Below, piece by piece: positions 1-12,847 of a DNA stretch of 64,000 bases. The first letter of the stretch is position 1; every line of letters begins with the position of its first letter. Origin of the DNA: Penicillus capitatus (taxonomy: Eukaryota; Chlorophyta); assembly GCA_965649825.1 (NCBI GenBank), contig OZ287699.1, positions 744,001 to 808,000 of the forward strand, in the 5' to 3' direction. The notes under the pieces are model-generated. The model was not told where the DNA came from. It saw nothing but the letters and a program-made list of their open reading frames with translations, and did not search any database. Position numbers and translations under genes: made by a program.

Positions 1-3000
1 TCAAAGAGTGTCCTTGCAAGCACAGAAAAAGCAACAGGCTGCTGGGACAGTGCAAATGGCAACAACAGCTAGCTGCAACATTGGGGTCTCAGTATTTGAT
101 CCAGACTCAGATGCTGTAATCAGGGCCACGGTTGATCCCAAGACGGATTCGACCAGTGTCAAGCTAGCGATTGACGATGATTCGGAGCCTTCTTCCCTTT
201 CCCAAGAACATTTTTGATGGAGACCAGAAACGTGCTTTTCTTTACAAACCTGCATGGTCGATCAGGCATCCATTTATGGCAACTTTCCTCTTTAAGCTAA
301 GGTGAAATCAGATCTATGGGGTCACTGAAATGCAAGGGAGTTCTATCAACATGAAGAGTTCATTCCCGTCAACGATTCGTGCGACGGAATGACACTGCTA
401 ACGGCGAGATTTGATTTTTTTCTTTAAACATTGTTGGGACGAACAACTTTAATTTAGCATTCGTGTAGTCTTGTCATCTGAGATACGAACAAGTGTCCAC
501 CGATATTTGAGAGATTGAAATGTAGAAAAACAGCGCAGATGTTAAGATGAATGGCACTTAGGCTATCGAATAGGATCCATCATAACCGACCGACATTCTT
601 GCGCTTTGACCATTGATACCTGCGCAAAGATCTTCTCTTGTGCTTCGATCCCACACATCGCAACTCGAATTCTATTGCAAAGCATTTTTCTTTTTCGTTT
701 AATTGCTTTTACATTTCTCTTTGTTAAGATCAGGAGAGCGTTCAACACTCGTTGTGGTAATCATTGCAGCACGCACAAGAGCCAGGCGATAGCAAGGATG
801 AAAAACGCGGAGCGGAGTGATTAGGTGTCTCTACAGAATGCACTGGTAGGACAAAGAAAGGGGTGGATCAGTAAAACTATGTAATCCAGCGTAGTGTACG
901 AGGTCTTCTGTTCACCGAAAAGTTTCTCGTGTAGTGTCTTCGAGATGTAGACTTTCACATTTCGGCTCAAGCTCCAGTCCGGCAGAGGCTGTTCGGTTGA
1001 TTTGCGTTTCCTGCGGTTCAGTCTGTGCGTGGTCGCGAAGTGTGTCTCTTGGAGCTTGGCGACGGAGAGGTTCCAACGGGAGGCATTCTGGTCGGCGATG
1101 GTAGTAATGCCCGTTTCGGCTTTAATGTTCGTGTGTACATTACCGATGACGATGGGGATCTTGTCTTTCGTAGGGGAGAGAAATGGGTTATCCAATTCAA
1201 AAGTTCCGATGTCGTTCAACTCGAGCTTCCATTTGGCGTTGTTGCAGTTCAGGCTTCAGTTAAGCGCCGTCTTGAATTGTTTGAGCTTTTCGGCACGGAT
1301 CTGCACATAGAATCTGCTGTCATGATCGGCCCGGATGTCTTCGACGCATTCCTTCAGGTTCTGGATTTTCAGCTTGCGTTCCAGACTGACGCCAAAGTGG
1401 CGGAACGACGGGCGTTCTCCCTTCAGGGTTACCGGACAGAACTGGAAGCTGCGCTCATCGCATCGGAGCTGGGCCTTGATCGCTTGTGTTTACTTGCGAA
1501 TCTCGCGGGCCCCGGCGATTCGCTGCTTCTGGCCGAAGTCGTTGTTTTGGGCGTCTCCTGGATGATGGCTTAGCGGGCGGTATCTCGGTGTTGTATTCCT
1601 CTAGGTGTTTGGCGATGGCATGCTCAAATATCGATGCCTGGTTTTCCTTGACTTGGATATAAAGGCGACCACTACGGTTGGTCCTGGTGTCTCCAACGAT
1701 CTAGTGTCTGTTCTGAGCAAGTTCAGTTGTTTAGAGGTCGAAGGCTAGCTGGCGGGATAATCTGTAGGGGCCTTTTAGTTCATTGGCTAATCCGGCAGAA
1801 AGGATGATAGGCAATTTGAAAATACATTTGTGCAAGATGGTAGGGACAACAGTAGAGGTTGGAAGACGGTGCTGCTGGATATAGTTTTGCACAACATCAA
1901 TTCAATTCACTTTCACATAAAGGACCCGCCGAATGAATGGGTGTTTAGCAAGCGAAGAGGATGAGCCTTGGTTAATGCTGACATCCTCCAAAAGTGGAGA
2001 ACGGTTGCTGTGCGTAATCTTAAAAACCAAGGATCTGGAGGTAGAAGAGAGTATTGAAGGCGTGTCATGGACAGAACTGGAGGTTGGGCAAGGATCAAGT
2101 GAAGGTTCCAAAGAGCTGCATGGATAGATTCTCGAAACTTCGATGGTTAAGACCGTGGCTTGTTGTGGGAGATGCAGAAGCTTTTCGCCCGCCACAGCCA
2201 CTGGAAACGGATGGCTAGGCGCATAAACACCCTAGCACGGACAACAAGGTCGCGACGGATGTTCGTGCAGAATTTGCCTTTCGAATAACGGTAGGACGAT
2301 GGTTGCTGAATATGGGCAGGAGTTCACAGCTGTTGTTATTGTTGAGGTTAGGGAATCCCAAAACACCGCGCATATTTAAACGCGGCAATGAGTTTGTAAT
2401 TAATGTTGGGTTCTTGTGCTAAGTCTTTATCGTCGTCGTTCGTGTTTATATCGACTCTAGTTTCTCAAAGTTATTACACGCTTCCCGACAACTAGTGGAC
2501 CGACCTTACCTTCCAATAACGGTCGGATGATTGTTGCCGAACGCAAGCTGGAGTTCGCAGCCGTTAGTCGTAAGGTTAGGTAATTCCTTACCATCGCAGG
2601 TATTAAGGTTGACAGTCTCCTGTACTATATCTTGTGTTTTCTGTGTTATTCTCGAGTGTGTTCTTTGCTTCGTCGTCCCGTACCTTCGACTCGGATGTTT
2701 GTCGGATATGCAGATGTCACGTCGCCCGCCACAGCCATCAGAACGGTTGCGTCGGCGAAGAACCACCCTGGCGCGCTGACCATCGGTCGCGACGGGTGTT
2801 CGCCTTTGACCTGCTGTTGCAATAACGGTAGGCTGATGGTTGTTGAACGTGGGCAGGAGTTCACAGCTGTTGCTCTTGAGGTTAGGGAATCCCCAACCAC
2901 CCCGAGTACTTAAACGCGACAGTTTCATTTAATCAACTCGTATTCCTGTGTTCGCGGTCTGAGCGTGCGTTCACGTCGTCGTTCGCGCTGAGAGCCGATT

Positions 3001-5429
3001 TGTGTGAAGCACATCGTTACAGCGATTCCCGACAATGTTTCTCAACGTCGTTACAGGATTCTCGACACTTGACGTGGCCGAAAGTGGAAATGTATTCAGG
3101 GACATTCGGGAAGAAGACGGAAATAGCAAGAGACAGCATATTTATGTCGGAAATTTGTAGTCATTCTATTCGAAGTGCAAGTGGGAACGTGTGGGCGTTG
3201 GCACTATTCATGCTCTGAGGAGACTTGGATTTCGCGATGCCTCTAAAATGTTCGATAATAGATTAAGAGACACATTTGCATCAAGATTGCGTTCGATGCG
3301 CCGGCTTTTGTGAACATACTATAACGTTAATGGTTCGGCTGTTTTTCTCCAATGAAGGTTTAAGATTGTAACAAGTGTCCGCTCTGCGCTCATAAGCGTC
3401 CGTTTTAGTATTAATCTGTCGGATAATCACGCTTGCGTCAAAACAACAAGACCATAGTCGTTAATTCGTAGAGCATCGTGAAATCGAGATCATCTAATCC
3501 GTGATACAGAAGTAAGATCCATTAATACTTTGCATGTCAGTGGACAGCTGTCCACCTGCGTGCAGTTGACCAAGGAGATGTAGATGTGACGTTACGTCTA
3601 CAAAACCCGGACTAACAACGATTAAACAGTCTGTCGCCAAGATTTCATTGTCGATGTGACTGCGTTGTTGTGCAAAGGGGTATATGCTCAGGGGGCCTTA
3701 ACTGTCTTTTCAGACAAGGCCCAAGTGCGTCTAGGGACGCTGTTCTATGGCCCTGAGAGTGAGGTTGACTCACCTGACTCTGAAGTCGCGTCATCACGGA
3801 TGTATTTAAAGGACGATCTGGACCTTGTGTTACCTTGTTCCTAACAACTTGTAAGACTTCCGCTGTGATCTCGTTTTCGCTGCGTTGCTGAATGCGACAC
3901 ATTCTTTAGAGCGATCTGCCTTCGTCGTTAACTGCATCGTTCATCGACCGCGCGACATCGCGTAAGCGAACGCGTGGTATCAAAAAAATCAATCCGAACT
4001 CGCGCATGTATGTTGTTTTATGTCTGTTACATCTGTCACGTCAGGGACAGCCGTAGCCGTGCTACTCGATGAACAACAAGATCGACATCAAGTAGAAGAT
4101 TGCGACGACGAAAATAAATTACAGCACGAAATCACGAAACAATAAAGACATGTTGTGACAGTGTAGTTGCAAATCCCTGACATGGAATGGAGTTTTTTTG
4201 CCGTAGTTAGGAAAGCTTGAGCGCTAGAATAAAGAACATTGTTGAGAAGTTCTGTTTGGAGCACCTATCGACCCTGAGAATTTCTTGTGAGGACTCCGGT
4301 GGACTTTCTAACGAGCGAACATAGAAAGGAGGATGCAAGTCTTACAAGAACTCTTGTTTTATCCAATCTCTCTGCGTGTACTCAATTGCGACGATTGCGT
4401 GTTTTATTCGTTTCTGTTGAAAAAGCTAGTTACCTTAGTAAGAACAAACACTTTTTCAAAATACCACTCTCGATGCAACTTCAGTTTTAGCTGTAGAAAG
4501 GTTTTCGCTGTGCGATTTGTCGAAACAGCGAAGATGCCGATGTATCAGACGGAATCGATAGCAGATCTAAATTGTCTTTTCGAATCAGCGAGAATGAAAT
4601 CGTATTTCCTTACCAAATAAATGTCAATCTACAGTTCTTGACTGCTAAAATGAAATCCTTTTCTAAGGAGAATAACTCTCTATCTGTGACGTGGAAGAGA
4701 TGCAGCAGGTTTATAGTGATGCCCAGGCTAGATAATATCGCTTCGGAAACTAACTACCGAACCGCTACATTACAATTGTTCTGTGCAGCTTTACGTTTTC
4801 TCATGGAGATAAGATTTTCTGGAGTGTAACACTTACCCATTGCACCGATACTGCTATTGTTGGATGCGTGAACGAATTCAGGAAACAATAAAATCGAATG
4901 GACAATCCAGAAACACGTCCGTTTCTTATTGGTTCGATCTACAAATCAAACAACACACGAAGAAATCTCCTATATCGGGTGATAATCAGCCGACCGCGTC
5001 GACATCCACCGACTGTACGGTTTCAGTTCGCGTGTTTCTATGTATTTCATCAACTCCGTTGGCGTTTAGAAGACAGAACGGAGGCAGAATTTGGACACAC
5101 AAGAAAGATCGTGTTGTGCGCACTGTGATATTGGATCTTAAGGTTTCGCGTAAGGGTGGTCGACGGTAACGCTCTTCAGCTTGGAGTTTAGATTTTTGAC
5201 AGACACAATGACAAGGACAGCCGTCTCATCACAAGTGGCGTTTCTTATCACCGTGCGTTTGACCACATGGCTTTCGGTGGCACTCACTATACGACCGGAA
5301 GAATCTCAAGCCGTTCTTGTTTCCTTTCCTTTCCCGAAAACTTGCTTACGCTTTCTGTAGCACAGTCGAAAGTACTTCGTTTGCGTTTCGCTTTGCAGAA
5401 AAGACAGCACAACGACTGTTCCTGAACAG
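1..5429. other. No recognisable gene; repeat-bearing AT-rich flank
   Basis: Apart from the duplication at 2186-2920 I find no reading frame with family resemblance or with a convincing spliced model. The longest open frame, 1025-1573 on the plus strand (182 codons), has no motif I recognise and is mirrored by open frames on the other strand at 821-1219, so it is probably chance or a degraded element. GATGTGAC occurs at about 3583 and 3653 outside any gene model. Confidence 0.5.
2186..2920. repeat. Diverged direct duplication of about 200 bp, plus a third partial copy
   Basis: Two stretches, 2186-2385 and 2723-2920, share the same ordered blocks: a CGCCCGCCACAGCC start, GTCGCGACGG, ATAACGGTAGG, then GGGCAGGAGTTCACAGCTGTTG, then GAGGTTAGGGAATCCC, and an AAACGCG end. 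A third, more diverged partial copy (about 2515-2586) lies between them and contains only the second half. All copies are in the same orientation, spaced roughly 230-310 bp for the common core. I see no open frame conserved between the copies, so this looks like non-coding duplicated DNA, possibly decayed mobile-element sequence. Confidence 0.7.
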
Positions 5430-8400
5430 ATGTCGAAAACAGTGTGTTTTATGCACATTGTCGTTGCTTTGGTCTTGTTTATGGCAGGACGTGCCGTTTT
5501 GGGTGAAGAAATTGGTACGATTTGCTCAATGGTTCAAGGAAAACATAAAAGATGTTTCTGTTTTGTGTCGAGCAGGAAGAACGACGCGACAGTTGCAGCA
5601 GCGTGGTGGAGAAGTCGTCATCACAAGACAAAACGCAAGCCAGTTCACCGAACTGGTCGCAGATGCCCGACGAAACACCGTCTTCCTCGTCGCCGAGGAC
5701 GTGCGCCTGCCGTCCGTCATCGAGGTCGACACTCCTCGTCTGACCTTTCGAGGGGACCCCAACGCTCGACCGAGTTTGACCTGCGCCGACGACGCGGAAG
5801 GCTTCTCGATCCAGTGCGTTCGCCCATGCTTTTCGCTTTTGTGATGTGACGTCTGGTGATGCAGTGCGGATGGAATCGAAGTGGAGAATTTGATCCTGAG
5901 GAACTGCACGAAGACTGCTGTCAGCGTTTTCGACAAGGCAGCTGTTTGCGACGATCCGTTCGATCCAGAATGTCAACCTCGTCCAACGCAAAGGCTGGAC
6001 ATCACACTGACAAATGTGGACTTCATCGACAACATCGGAACGGTGGAACGCAGCGCTGGCGGTGGATTTTACGCCGGGGCCGAGGTCCGTGCTCGAATAC
6101 GCGGCTGCCGTTTCGAGAGAAACACTGGAATCAGTGGCGGGGCTGTCGCCTTCGGAGGAAGCTCTCTTCGCATCGAGAACTGTTCTTTCATCACGAACGT
6201 GGCATCCAACACCGGGGGCGCCATCTTTGCACTCCAGATTAAGGAAGCTGGGACGGGAAAGCCCACATCCCAAATCACGATTGCCGAGACAAGATTCGAG
6301 GGAAACAGTGTGCTTCGAGGCGGACGTGATCGATCTGGTCTGACACTGACCAGTGGCATTCCTCTGGAGACTAATCCTTACTTAGATTTTCCTCTGCCTT
6401 CGCCGTCTGGGGGAGCCGTCTACGTCGCAGATTACGCCGAAGTTGGCGTTGAAAACTGTACATTCAAATCGAACCATGCAGTTCCGGCGGGAGGGGCCAT
6501 CTATTTCAGTGACAATCAGAAAATCACTGTTCGGAACTCTGACTTCGAGGATAACTTTGTCGAACCGCCTCAGAACACCATAGGTGAATCGGATTTGCAA
6601 ACGGGAGGGGCCATCTTTGCAGCTTTTTCTGAGATTACATCAAAGCTGAGCATCGAAAGGAGTGCATTTGACAATAACTCTGCTGTTTATGGGGGTGCAT
6701 TCCACTACGTTGCCCCAATCGAATCATCATGCGGAATAAATAATTGCCAATTCACTAACAACAGGGCATCACTTGGAGGGGGTGCCATTGTTTTTCGTAA
6801 CGTTGCTGCTCCGGAAGCCAAGACAACAGTGTTCAAGAACAACAGTGCATTTGTGGGCGGAGCCATCTTTGTGACTAATGGGGCTGGACTAACCCTTTCT
6901 GAAGCGCATTCTGACAACGCTGCTTCGCGTTTTGAAGACAACGTGGCTTTCGATGGGGGTGCCATGTTTGGCATCGGTTCGGGAATCATAGACATTAACA
7001 GAGTCTTCTATGTGCAAAACAAAGCAGAAAGAAATGGAGGCGCTATCTGTTTCATTGACTCAAAAGCCGGAAGCTATCTGGTGCTGCAGGATATACGAAT
7101 GTACAACAACTCAGCGGCGACGGGAGGAGCAATGTATGTCGAAAGTGTTTCTGCTGTCCGCATGACGGTAGGAATATCAGACCAGGGTGGCGGAGTTTTC
7201 GGATTCGAGGATCCTCCACGCAATGAGTTCTTCGGGTAAGCACTGGTTCAAAGGTCGTCGTTTGTTTAGACTTTTCTGAAATTTCCAGAAACTCTGCCGT
7301 CAGTGGAGGTGCCATCTACTACAAGGCTTCGAATTTGATACTAAACGGATTTACTTTGACCTCCGCGATTTTTACAGGCAACAGTGCCCATTCCAACCTC
7401 TCCGCCGTCTACCCAGAGCCACTGGAATATCCGAATGCGGCCGATGAATCAATTCAACGTTTCTTCGAAGCTGCAGTAAAAGATGAAGACTCTCTTTCTT
7501 CGGATGTCGGTCTTCTCGATCCTACAAGCGCAAATCCATGTTCACCAGGTGGAGGTGGTGCCATTTGCATGGTTCTCAACGGTATCGCAAACAGAGCACC
7601 AGCGACGATTAGAATCTACGACAGCAACTTCACTAGAAATACTGCAACCGCTGGTGGTGCGATGGTGATATCAACTGATGAAAGCGTCGACTGGAAGTCC
7701 GATTGTCCGACCATTAGAGATCAGACTTCCACATTGCTCACGAGCGATCCGTGCCGAAACTTAAATCTCCGTGCGCTAGTATTCAGAAGCAACAGAGCTC
7801 GGGCTGCCGGGGGCGCCTTGCTGGTGTCGAATCTCAAACACGTGTACTATTCTGATGTCGCCGAAATCAACGAAGATCTCAACTACCAGACATTGGACAA
7901 GGCGAAGAAACGCGCCAGCTTCATCAACAACAGTGTCGGAAATGGCGGCTATGGAGAAGACATCGCAGGAATGGCCGTCCGTTTGAGCATCCGCCATCCG
8001 ATTGCAGACCCCGCTACAGGGATCCTGATCGCCAACCAGTCCAGTGGCCAAGCATACTCCCTGTCTCCGATCGAAGTCCAGGTGCTGGACGGGCTGGATC
8101 AAGTTGTCACCGGCGGAATAGTCGATGCTTCTCTGGGCGTGCGTGTGAACGCTGTGCGATTGGATAGCAATGGTTCGATTGCTGCTGGTCAAGTTGTATC
8201 GACGGCCTCAAACGGTGTGGCCGTCTTCGATGCACTGTCCCTCAGTGCCTTCCCCGGACGGTATGAGATCGACTTCTCCGTTCGCGGAGGCAAGGTTGAA
8301 TCGATCAGCGCGAGTGTGACGTTGAGGGAGTGTCGTCTCGGGGAACGTTACAACAGAGAAGGCTTTGTCTGCGAGGCCTGTGCTTTCGAATCGTTCACCT

Positions 8401-10611
8401 TCTACGTGGACGTCTCTCGCTGCGCAGACTGTCCCGACAAAGCCAGGTGTGCTGGCAATGCATCGCTGGTCCCCACATCGGGTTACTGGCACTCCAGTCC
8501 CTTCTCAGTGATCATGCACGAGTGCTTCCACGACGACGCCTGTTCCTACGACAGTCGACAAGAGATCTTGGAAACGACGAGGAGTGCCAGGATTCAAGAG
8601 TTCTTGGATCGTTTTAACCTGGAAGAGGAACCCGTTTTCACCAACGAAGAATACGCGCAGTGCTCTATGGGATACGAGGGGCCGTTGTGCGGATCCTGCT
8701 CAGATGGTTACGGGAATGCGGATGGCAAGACATGCGTCAAGTGCAATAGCAAGAGTGTCACAGCTGCTGTGATCTTTTTGCTGGGGGTCTGGCAGTTGAT
8801 CTTCCTGGCCATTACGATTCGAAGCGCATTAGTCTCCATTCGCGACATGAACCAGATGATGGCAATCGCACAGCAGCAGGCTATAATGGCTGCTGTGCCC
8901 GTACGATCAAATACAGCAAGAAGGGCTTCTTCAGCCTTCATGGTTCCACATCAAAACAGCACTGTGACAGCCGCTACAAGTGCTTCGCGTCCTGTCTCCG
9001 GAGAACTGACAGGGACAGAAATCGAAGAGCAATATGCACGATCTATGAGCATAGCACAACCTCCAGCGTTTGCATCCTCGCTTCCTATTCCAACACAAGT
9101 ATCGCCAAAACAACAGTACTCCGCTGATTACATCATTGCAGCTCAGCATGTTTCCGAAACCATCAAGGTTATCCCCTCGCAGTCTCTCTTCCTAACGAAG
9201 TAACACTGCTGTAGATCTTTGTGAATTTCTTCCAAGTGACATCCATTGCTGTGAATATCAATTTGGAATGGACGGCTGTCACCAAAAACATGTTGGCTGG
9301 AATGAGTACGTCTTCGCATTTGGAAGTGTGCCTAATTGACTGGTGTGTTTAGATTCGGTGGCCGGCTTCTCAAATGGGGCCACATTTACTCCTATGACAT
9401 GTCTGCTAGATACAGATTCCGACTCCCGATCTATCTACGGTGTCATTCTTCGAGTCTCCTTTCCTTTGTTCTTGATGCTGTTGGTCATGTGCCTCTTTGT
9501 CGCACGCTGGCTGGTCATGCGCCGCAATCCTAACACGACTCGCTTTCTTTGTCAACAGTTTCTCAGATCGCGGCTTATCATCTGTTTCCTGGTCGTCGGA
9601 TTCTTTGCTTACCAATCCATCTCAGAAGACCTCATGGGAACAGTCAGCTGCATCCGTCTGGACTCTGATGACATGTCCGACGCAGAAGCCTTCGACGATC
9701 CGCAGAGAAACATCAGCTACTCACACTTCTCCATAGCAAATGGCTACTACTGGACGGAAGACACAAATATCAAATGCTTCAGTCGTAATCACGCATTTCT
9801 GGTTGGATTTCTCGGAATTCCTGGTATTGTGCTTTTTCTGTGTGGTATTCCGTTTTATCTTCTGATCTTTCTTCTTTACAAGCGCCAAAAGAAGCAGCTG
9901 ACGGAGCTTCATGTGCTTAACACTTATGGCTTCATCTATCAGAACTACGAAGACAAATTTGTGTACTGGGAAGTCATCATTCTTTTTCGAAAGGCTTTGA
10001 TTGGTGCAATCGTTGTGTTTGCTTACCCGTTGGGAGCAAATCTGCAAGGAGTAATGGCACTGGGGGTACTGATTCTCGCACTTGCCGTTCATTTGATTGC
10101 TGCACCTTTCAAATACCTTCCTCTCAATGTTTTGGAAGGCTGTTCTTTGGTTGTTTCGATCTTTACTTTCTATGCAGGTGTCGTCCTTAACGATGCCAAC
10201 ACCTCTGACAGTGCCAAGGTCCTCTTATCGGTGCTTCTAGTGATTATCAATTTTCTCTTGATGGCAGTCATTTTGATTACTGTCTTCGTCTTTGGTGATA
10301 AGTATGTCGTAGCCAAGTTGAAGTTCCTGGATGTGACAGATATTCCCGGAAATCCGGTTGGCAGGATGATCCATCTGGCATATATTCTGCAAGAGAACGT
10401 GAAGACCATGGTGACCGCGACAGTTCACCGAAAGTTTCCGAAAACCACCAGAAGAAGACAAAAAAGAAACCAGTCGACTGTAGCCGCACAGATGACAGCC
10501 TTAGCGACAACCAGCCACGTTCCTGACTCGATGTCCATGAACTCCACATCACCGAGAAACAGCATGGAATCGGCGATCGAGGTCAGAGATGCTCCAGAAT
10601 CGCATCTGTGA
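5430..10611 (+). CDS. Large secreted/membrane beta-helix protein with Pmp-like GGAI repeats and a C-terminal multipass membrane domain
   Basis: Exons 5430-5514, 5576-5813, 5865-7235, 7289-9167, 9215-9305, 9353-10611; 1,640 residues. It starts with a signal peptide (hydrophobic VVALVLFMAG core, residues 1-26). Residues about 110-700 carry many copies of the right-handed beta-helix motif GGAI/GGAM/GGAV paired with FxxN, as in polymorphic outer membrane protein repeats. A Cys-rich block (about 910-1055; CEAC, CADC, CGSCSDGYG) precedes a first membrane segment (about 1055-1080); at least five more follow in the last two exons, ending in a basic, Ser/Thr-rich tail. Such repeat + Cys-rich + multipass proteins are known in algae and other protists, with no established function; a surface receptor, adhesin or channel is inference. 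All five introns are 47-61 nt. The splice at 9168 uses GTTATC and rests mainly on the frame it restores. Confidence 0.8.
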
Positions 10612-11101
10612 ACTGGTGATTCCTGAGTCAGAACTATCCTTGGCTTCCCATTGCATTCTGCGCAAGTTACATCTCCAAGTCTTGTCCAGTAAACGTCGAA
10701 CCCCTGATACGACGTTCTGTCCGACACCCGTTGTCCTGTTCGGACTGCCCTGCATTAAAGCTGCTCTGTAGTTATAAAGCATGCGTCTGTGTTTTTGCCG
10801 AAATTGAAATGCTGCTGTTTTTCATTGTCATGAAGAATAAAGGAAAACGTTCTGTCGCCTGCATCGCTCACTCTTTCGACCTGTTAAGTTGGATTTCTGT
10901 GCTGTGTCATCTGTCCCATCAAACGTCGTCCGGCACTCATTGGTCAAACGCATTTGAACAAACTACCCGCGTCTTTTCGTACCCGCGAAGTGATTTGCGC
11001 AACGCGTCGGCCACTGCGTCTGTTCTTTGTGTCGTATCTTCTCCCTTGTCACTCTCTTCGTTGTTCGAAGTCACGTGGACTGCGGCACAAGGCAGTGCAC
11101 C

Positions 11102-12599
11102 ATGCTCGTAACCATACGTACGATTTCAGGTCCCTCTTTCAACGTCGAAGCCACGGAGACGGAAACCGTATTTTATAGCACCGTCGCTTTTCTAGTTGGC
11201 AACGCATCTGTTCGTAGGTGGCGGAATTGAAAGAGAAAGTCGTGTCGACGGCACCAGAGGGTATTACGTTTGTGAAGGACGCGCTTCTCCTTATTCACAA
11301 AGGAAAGGTTGTTCTTCGCTGCTGTCTCGTGGAGATAGACTCTCCATTGTGTACTGTAAAGATTTTGGAGGATGCTGAGACGTTGAAGGACGCACAAATC
11401 GAAGACGGGTCCTTCTGTGTGGCCATGCAGAGGAAGCCTCAAACAACCAAAAAAGCGAAACCTGCTGCCGTGACTGGACAGCCTTCGACTGCTCCTGTTA
11501 CACGAGACGTTTTGAATGGATCAGAAGTGAGAGGTGTGTGATAATAGGCGGTCGCTCCTTCCACTGAAGCCTCGGCGGAGATGGGGGAACAAACCCCTGC
11601 TGTCACTCAGACAAGCGCATCGGCAGCGCCGGCGGCGGAGGGACAAACATCTGCCGAACAAGGAACCTACGAAGAAGCTGCCTCTACGTTGTCAACCGGG
11701 ACACAACTGGAAGAGAACATCAATCAGGTCAGATACCCTAAACAAGTCCTGCTGGGTGAGGAATACGAGATGGACTATGCAGATCTGTGATATGGGATTC
11801 GAAAGAAGTCAGGTGGTGAGAGCCATGCATGCTGCTTTTAACAATCCAGATCGAGCTGTCGAGTACTTGATGAATGGCATTCCTCAGATGGAAGCAGCAG
11901 CACCTGCTCAACAACCGCCTGCGACAGGTGTAGACTTCTATTTGCTGTTCTTCTGATGTGATGGACTGGATTTTTCAAGGCACTCCTCAACCTGTGGGCG
12001 GTACACCTGTCGCGCCTGTTCCGCCTGCACAAGGACAAGGACAAGGACAAGGGCCCAATACGCAACCTCTCAACATGTTTGGTGGAGGATCTACAACAGT
12101 TCTGTTTCAATGTGTCTGTGCTTTGCTGAGTTGTACATTGTTCAAGGGCACGGGCGGTGGAGGAACAGGTGGAAGAGCAACAGGCGAAGGCGCTTTGGAC
12201 TTTCTTCGCTCCAATCCTCGGTTTAATCTTTTGCGTAACTTAGTTGCACACAATCCTGAAGTTCTGCAGCCAATGATGCAAGAATTGGGCAGAACCAATC
12301 CTGAGCTGCTTAGACAGATCAATGAACATCAGCAAGAATTTCTAGCCCTATTGACGGAAGAGCCAGCGCAAGTGACAGAAGCTGCAGAAGGTTTAATGCA
12401 ACTGGCTGGACAGGGAGACATTGCAGGGGGCGATCCTGCTGTTCCAACACTCACGATCACGCAGGAAGAAGCCGAAGCAATCGAACGTCTTCAATCATTA
12501 GGCTTCGATCGGGATCGATGCGTCGAGGCGTTTTTTATCTGTGACAAGAATGAAGAAATCGCTGCAAATTATCTTTTGGAACACGCAGACGACGCCTAG
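11102..12599 (+). CDS. RAD23: RAD23-family ubiquitin receptor
   Basis: Exons 11102-11167, 11218-11307, 11362-11496, 11548-11727, 11783-11927, 11980-12098, 12147-12599; 395 residues. The domain order is that of RAD23: an N-terminal ubiquitin-like domain ([10 protein letters not shown] ... [15 protein letters not shown]), a Pro/Ala/Thr linker, UBA1 ([15 protein letters not shown] ... EYLMNGIP), a Gly/Gln linker, the XPC-binding domain ([17 protein letters not shown] ... [15 protein letters not shown]) and a C-terminal UBA2 ([19 protein letters not shown] ... [11 protein letters not shown]). RAD23 shuttles ubiquitylated proteins to the proteasome and stabilises XPC/Rad4 in nucleotide-excision repair. 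Length matches plant and fungal members. Six introns of 48-55 nt; several donors are GTT rather than GTA/GTG. Intron 5 contains TGATGTGATG. Confidence 0.93.
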
Positions 12600-12847
12600 A
12601 ATCCACTTCTATGTGCACACATGATATCTTTCCTTGTCGTTTGTCGTCTTTCTAAGTAAGATCTAGAAGATGAAGAAGAAGACGAAGATTTTGAGGGGGA
12701 CAGGTCGATTTACTGACTGTGACATTGGACATCTTCGCGTATCATCTGAACGGACGTAACGTTGTTTTTGTTGCGATATACATGAATGTCTGGAAGTGCT
12801 GTTTTCTCAAAACGTATCGTCCAGGGGGAATGAGAAATGGGCGGATA

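Noticed and set aside
1025-1573. 182-codon plus-strand open frame
   Set aside because: No recognised motif, mirrored by open frames on the other strand, and isolated in repeat-bearing DNA.
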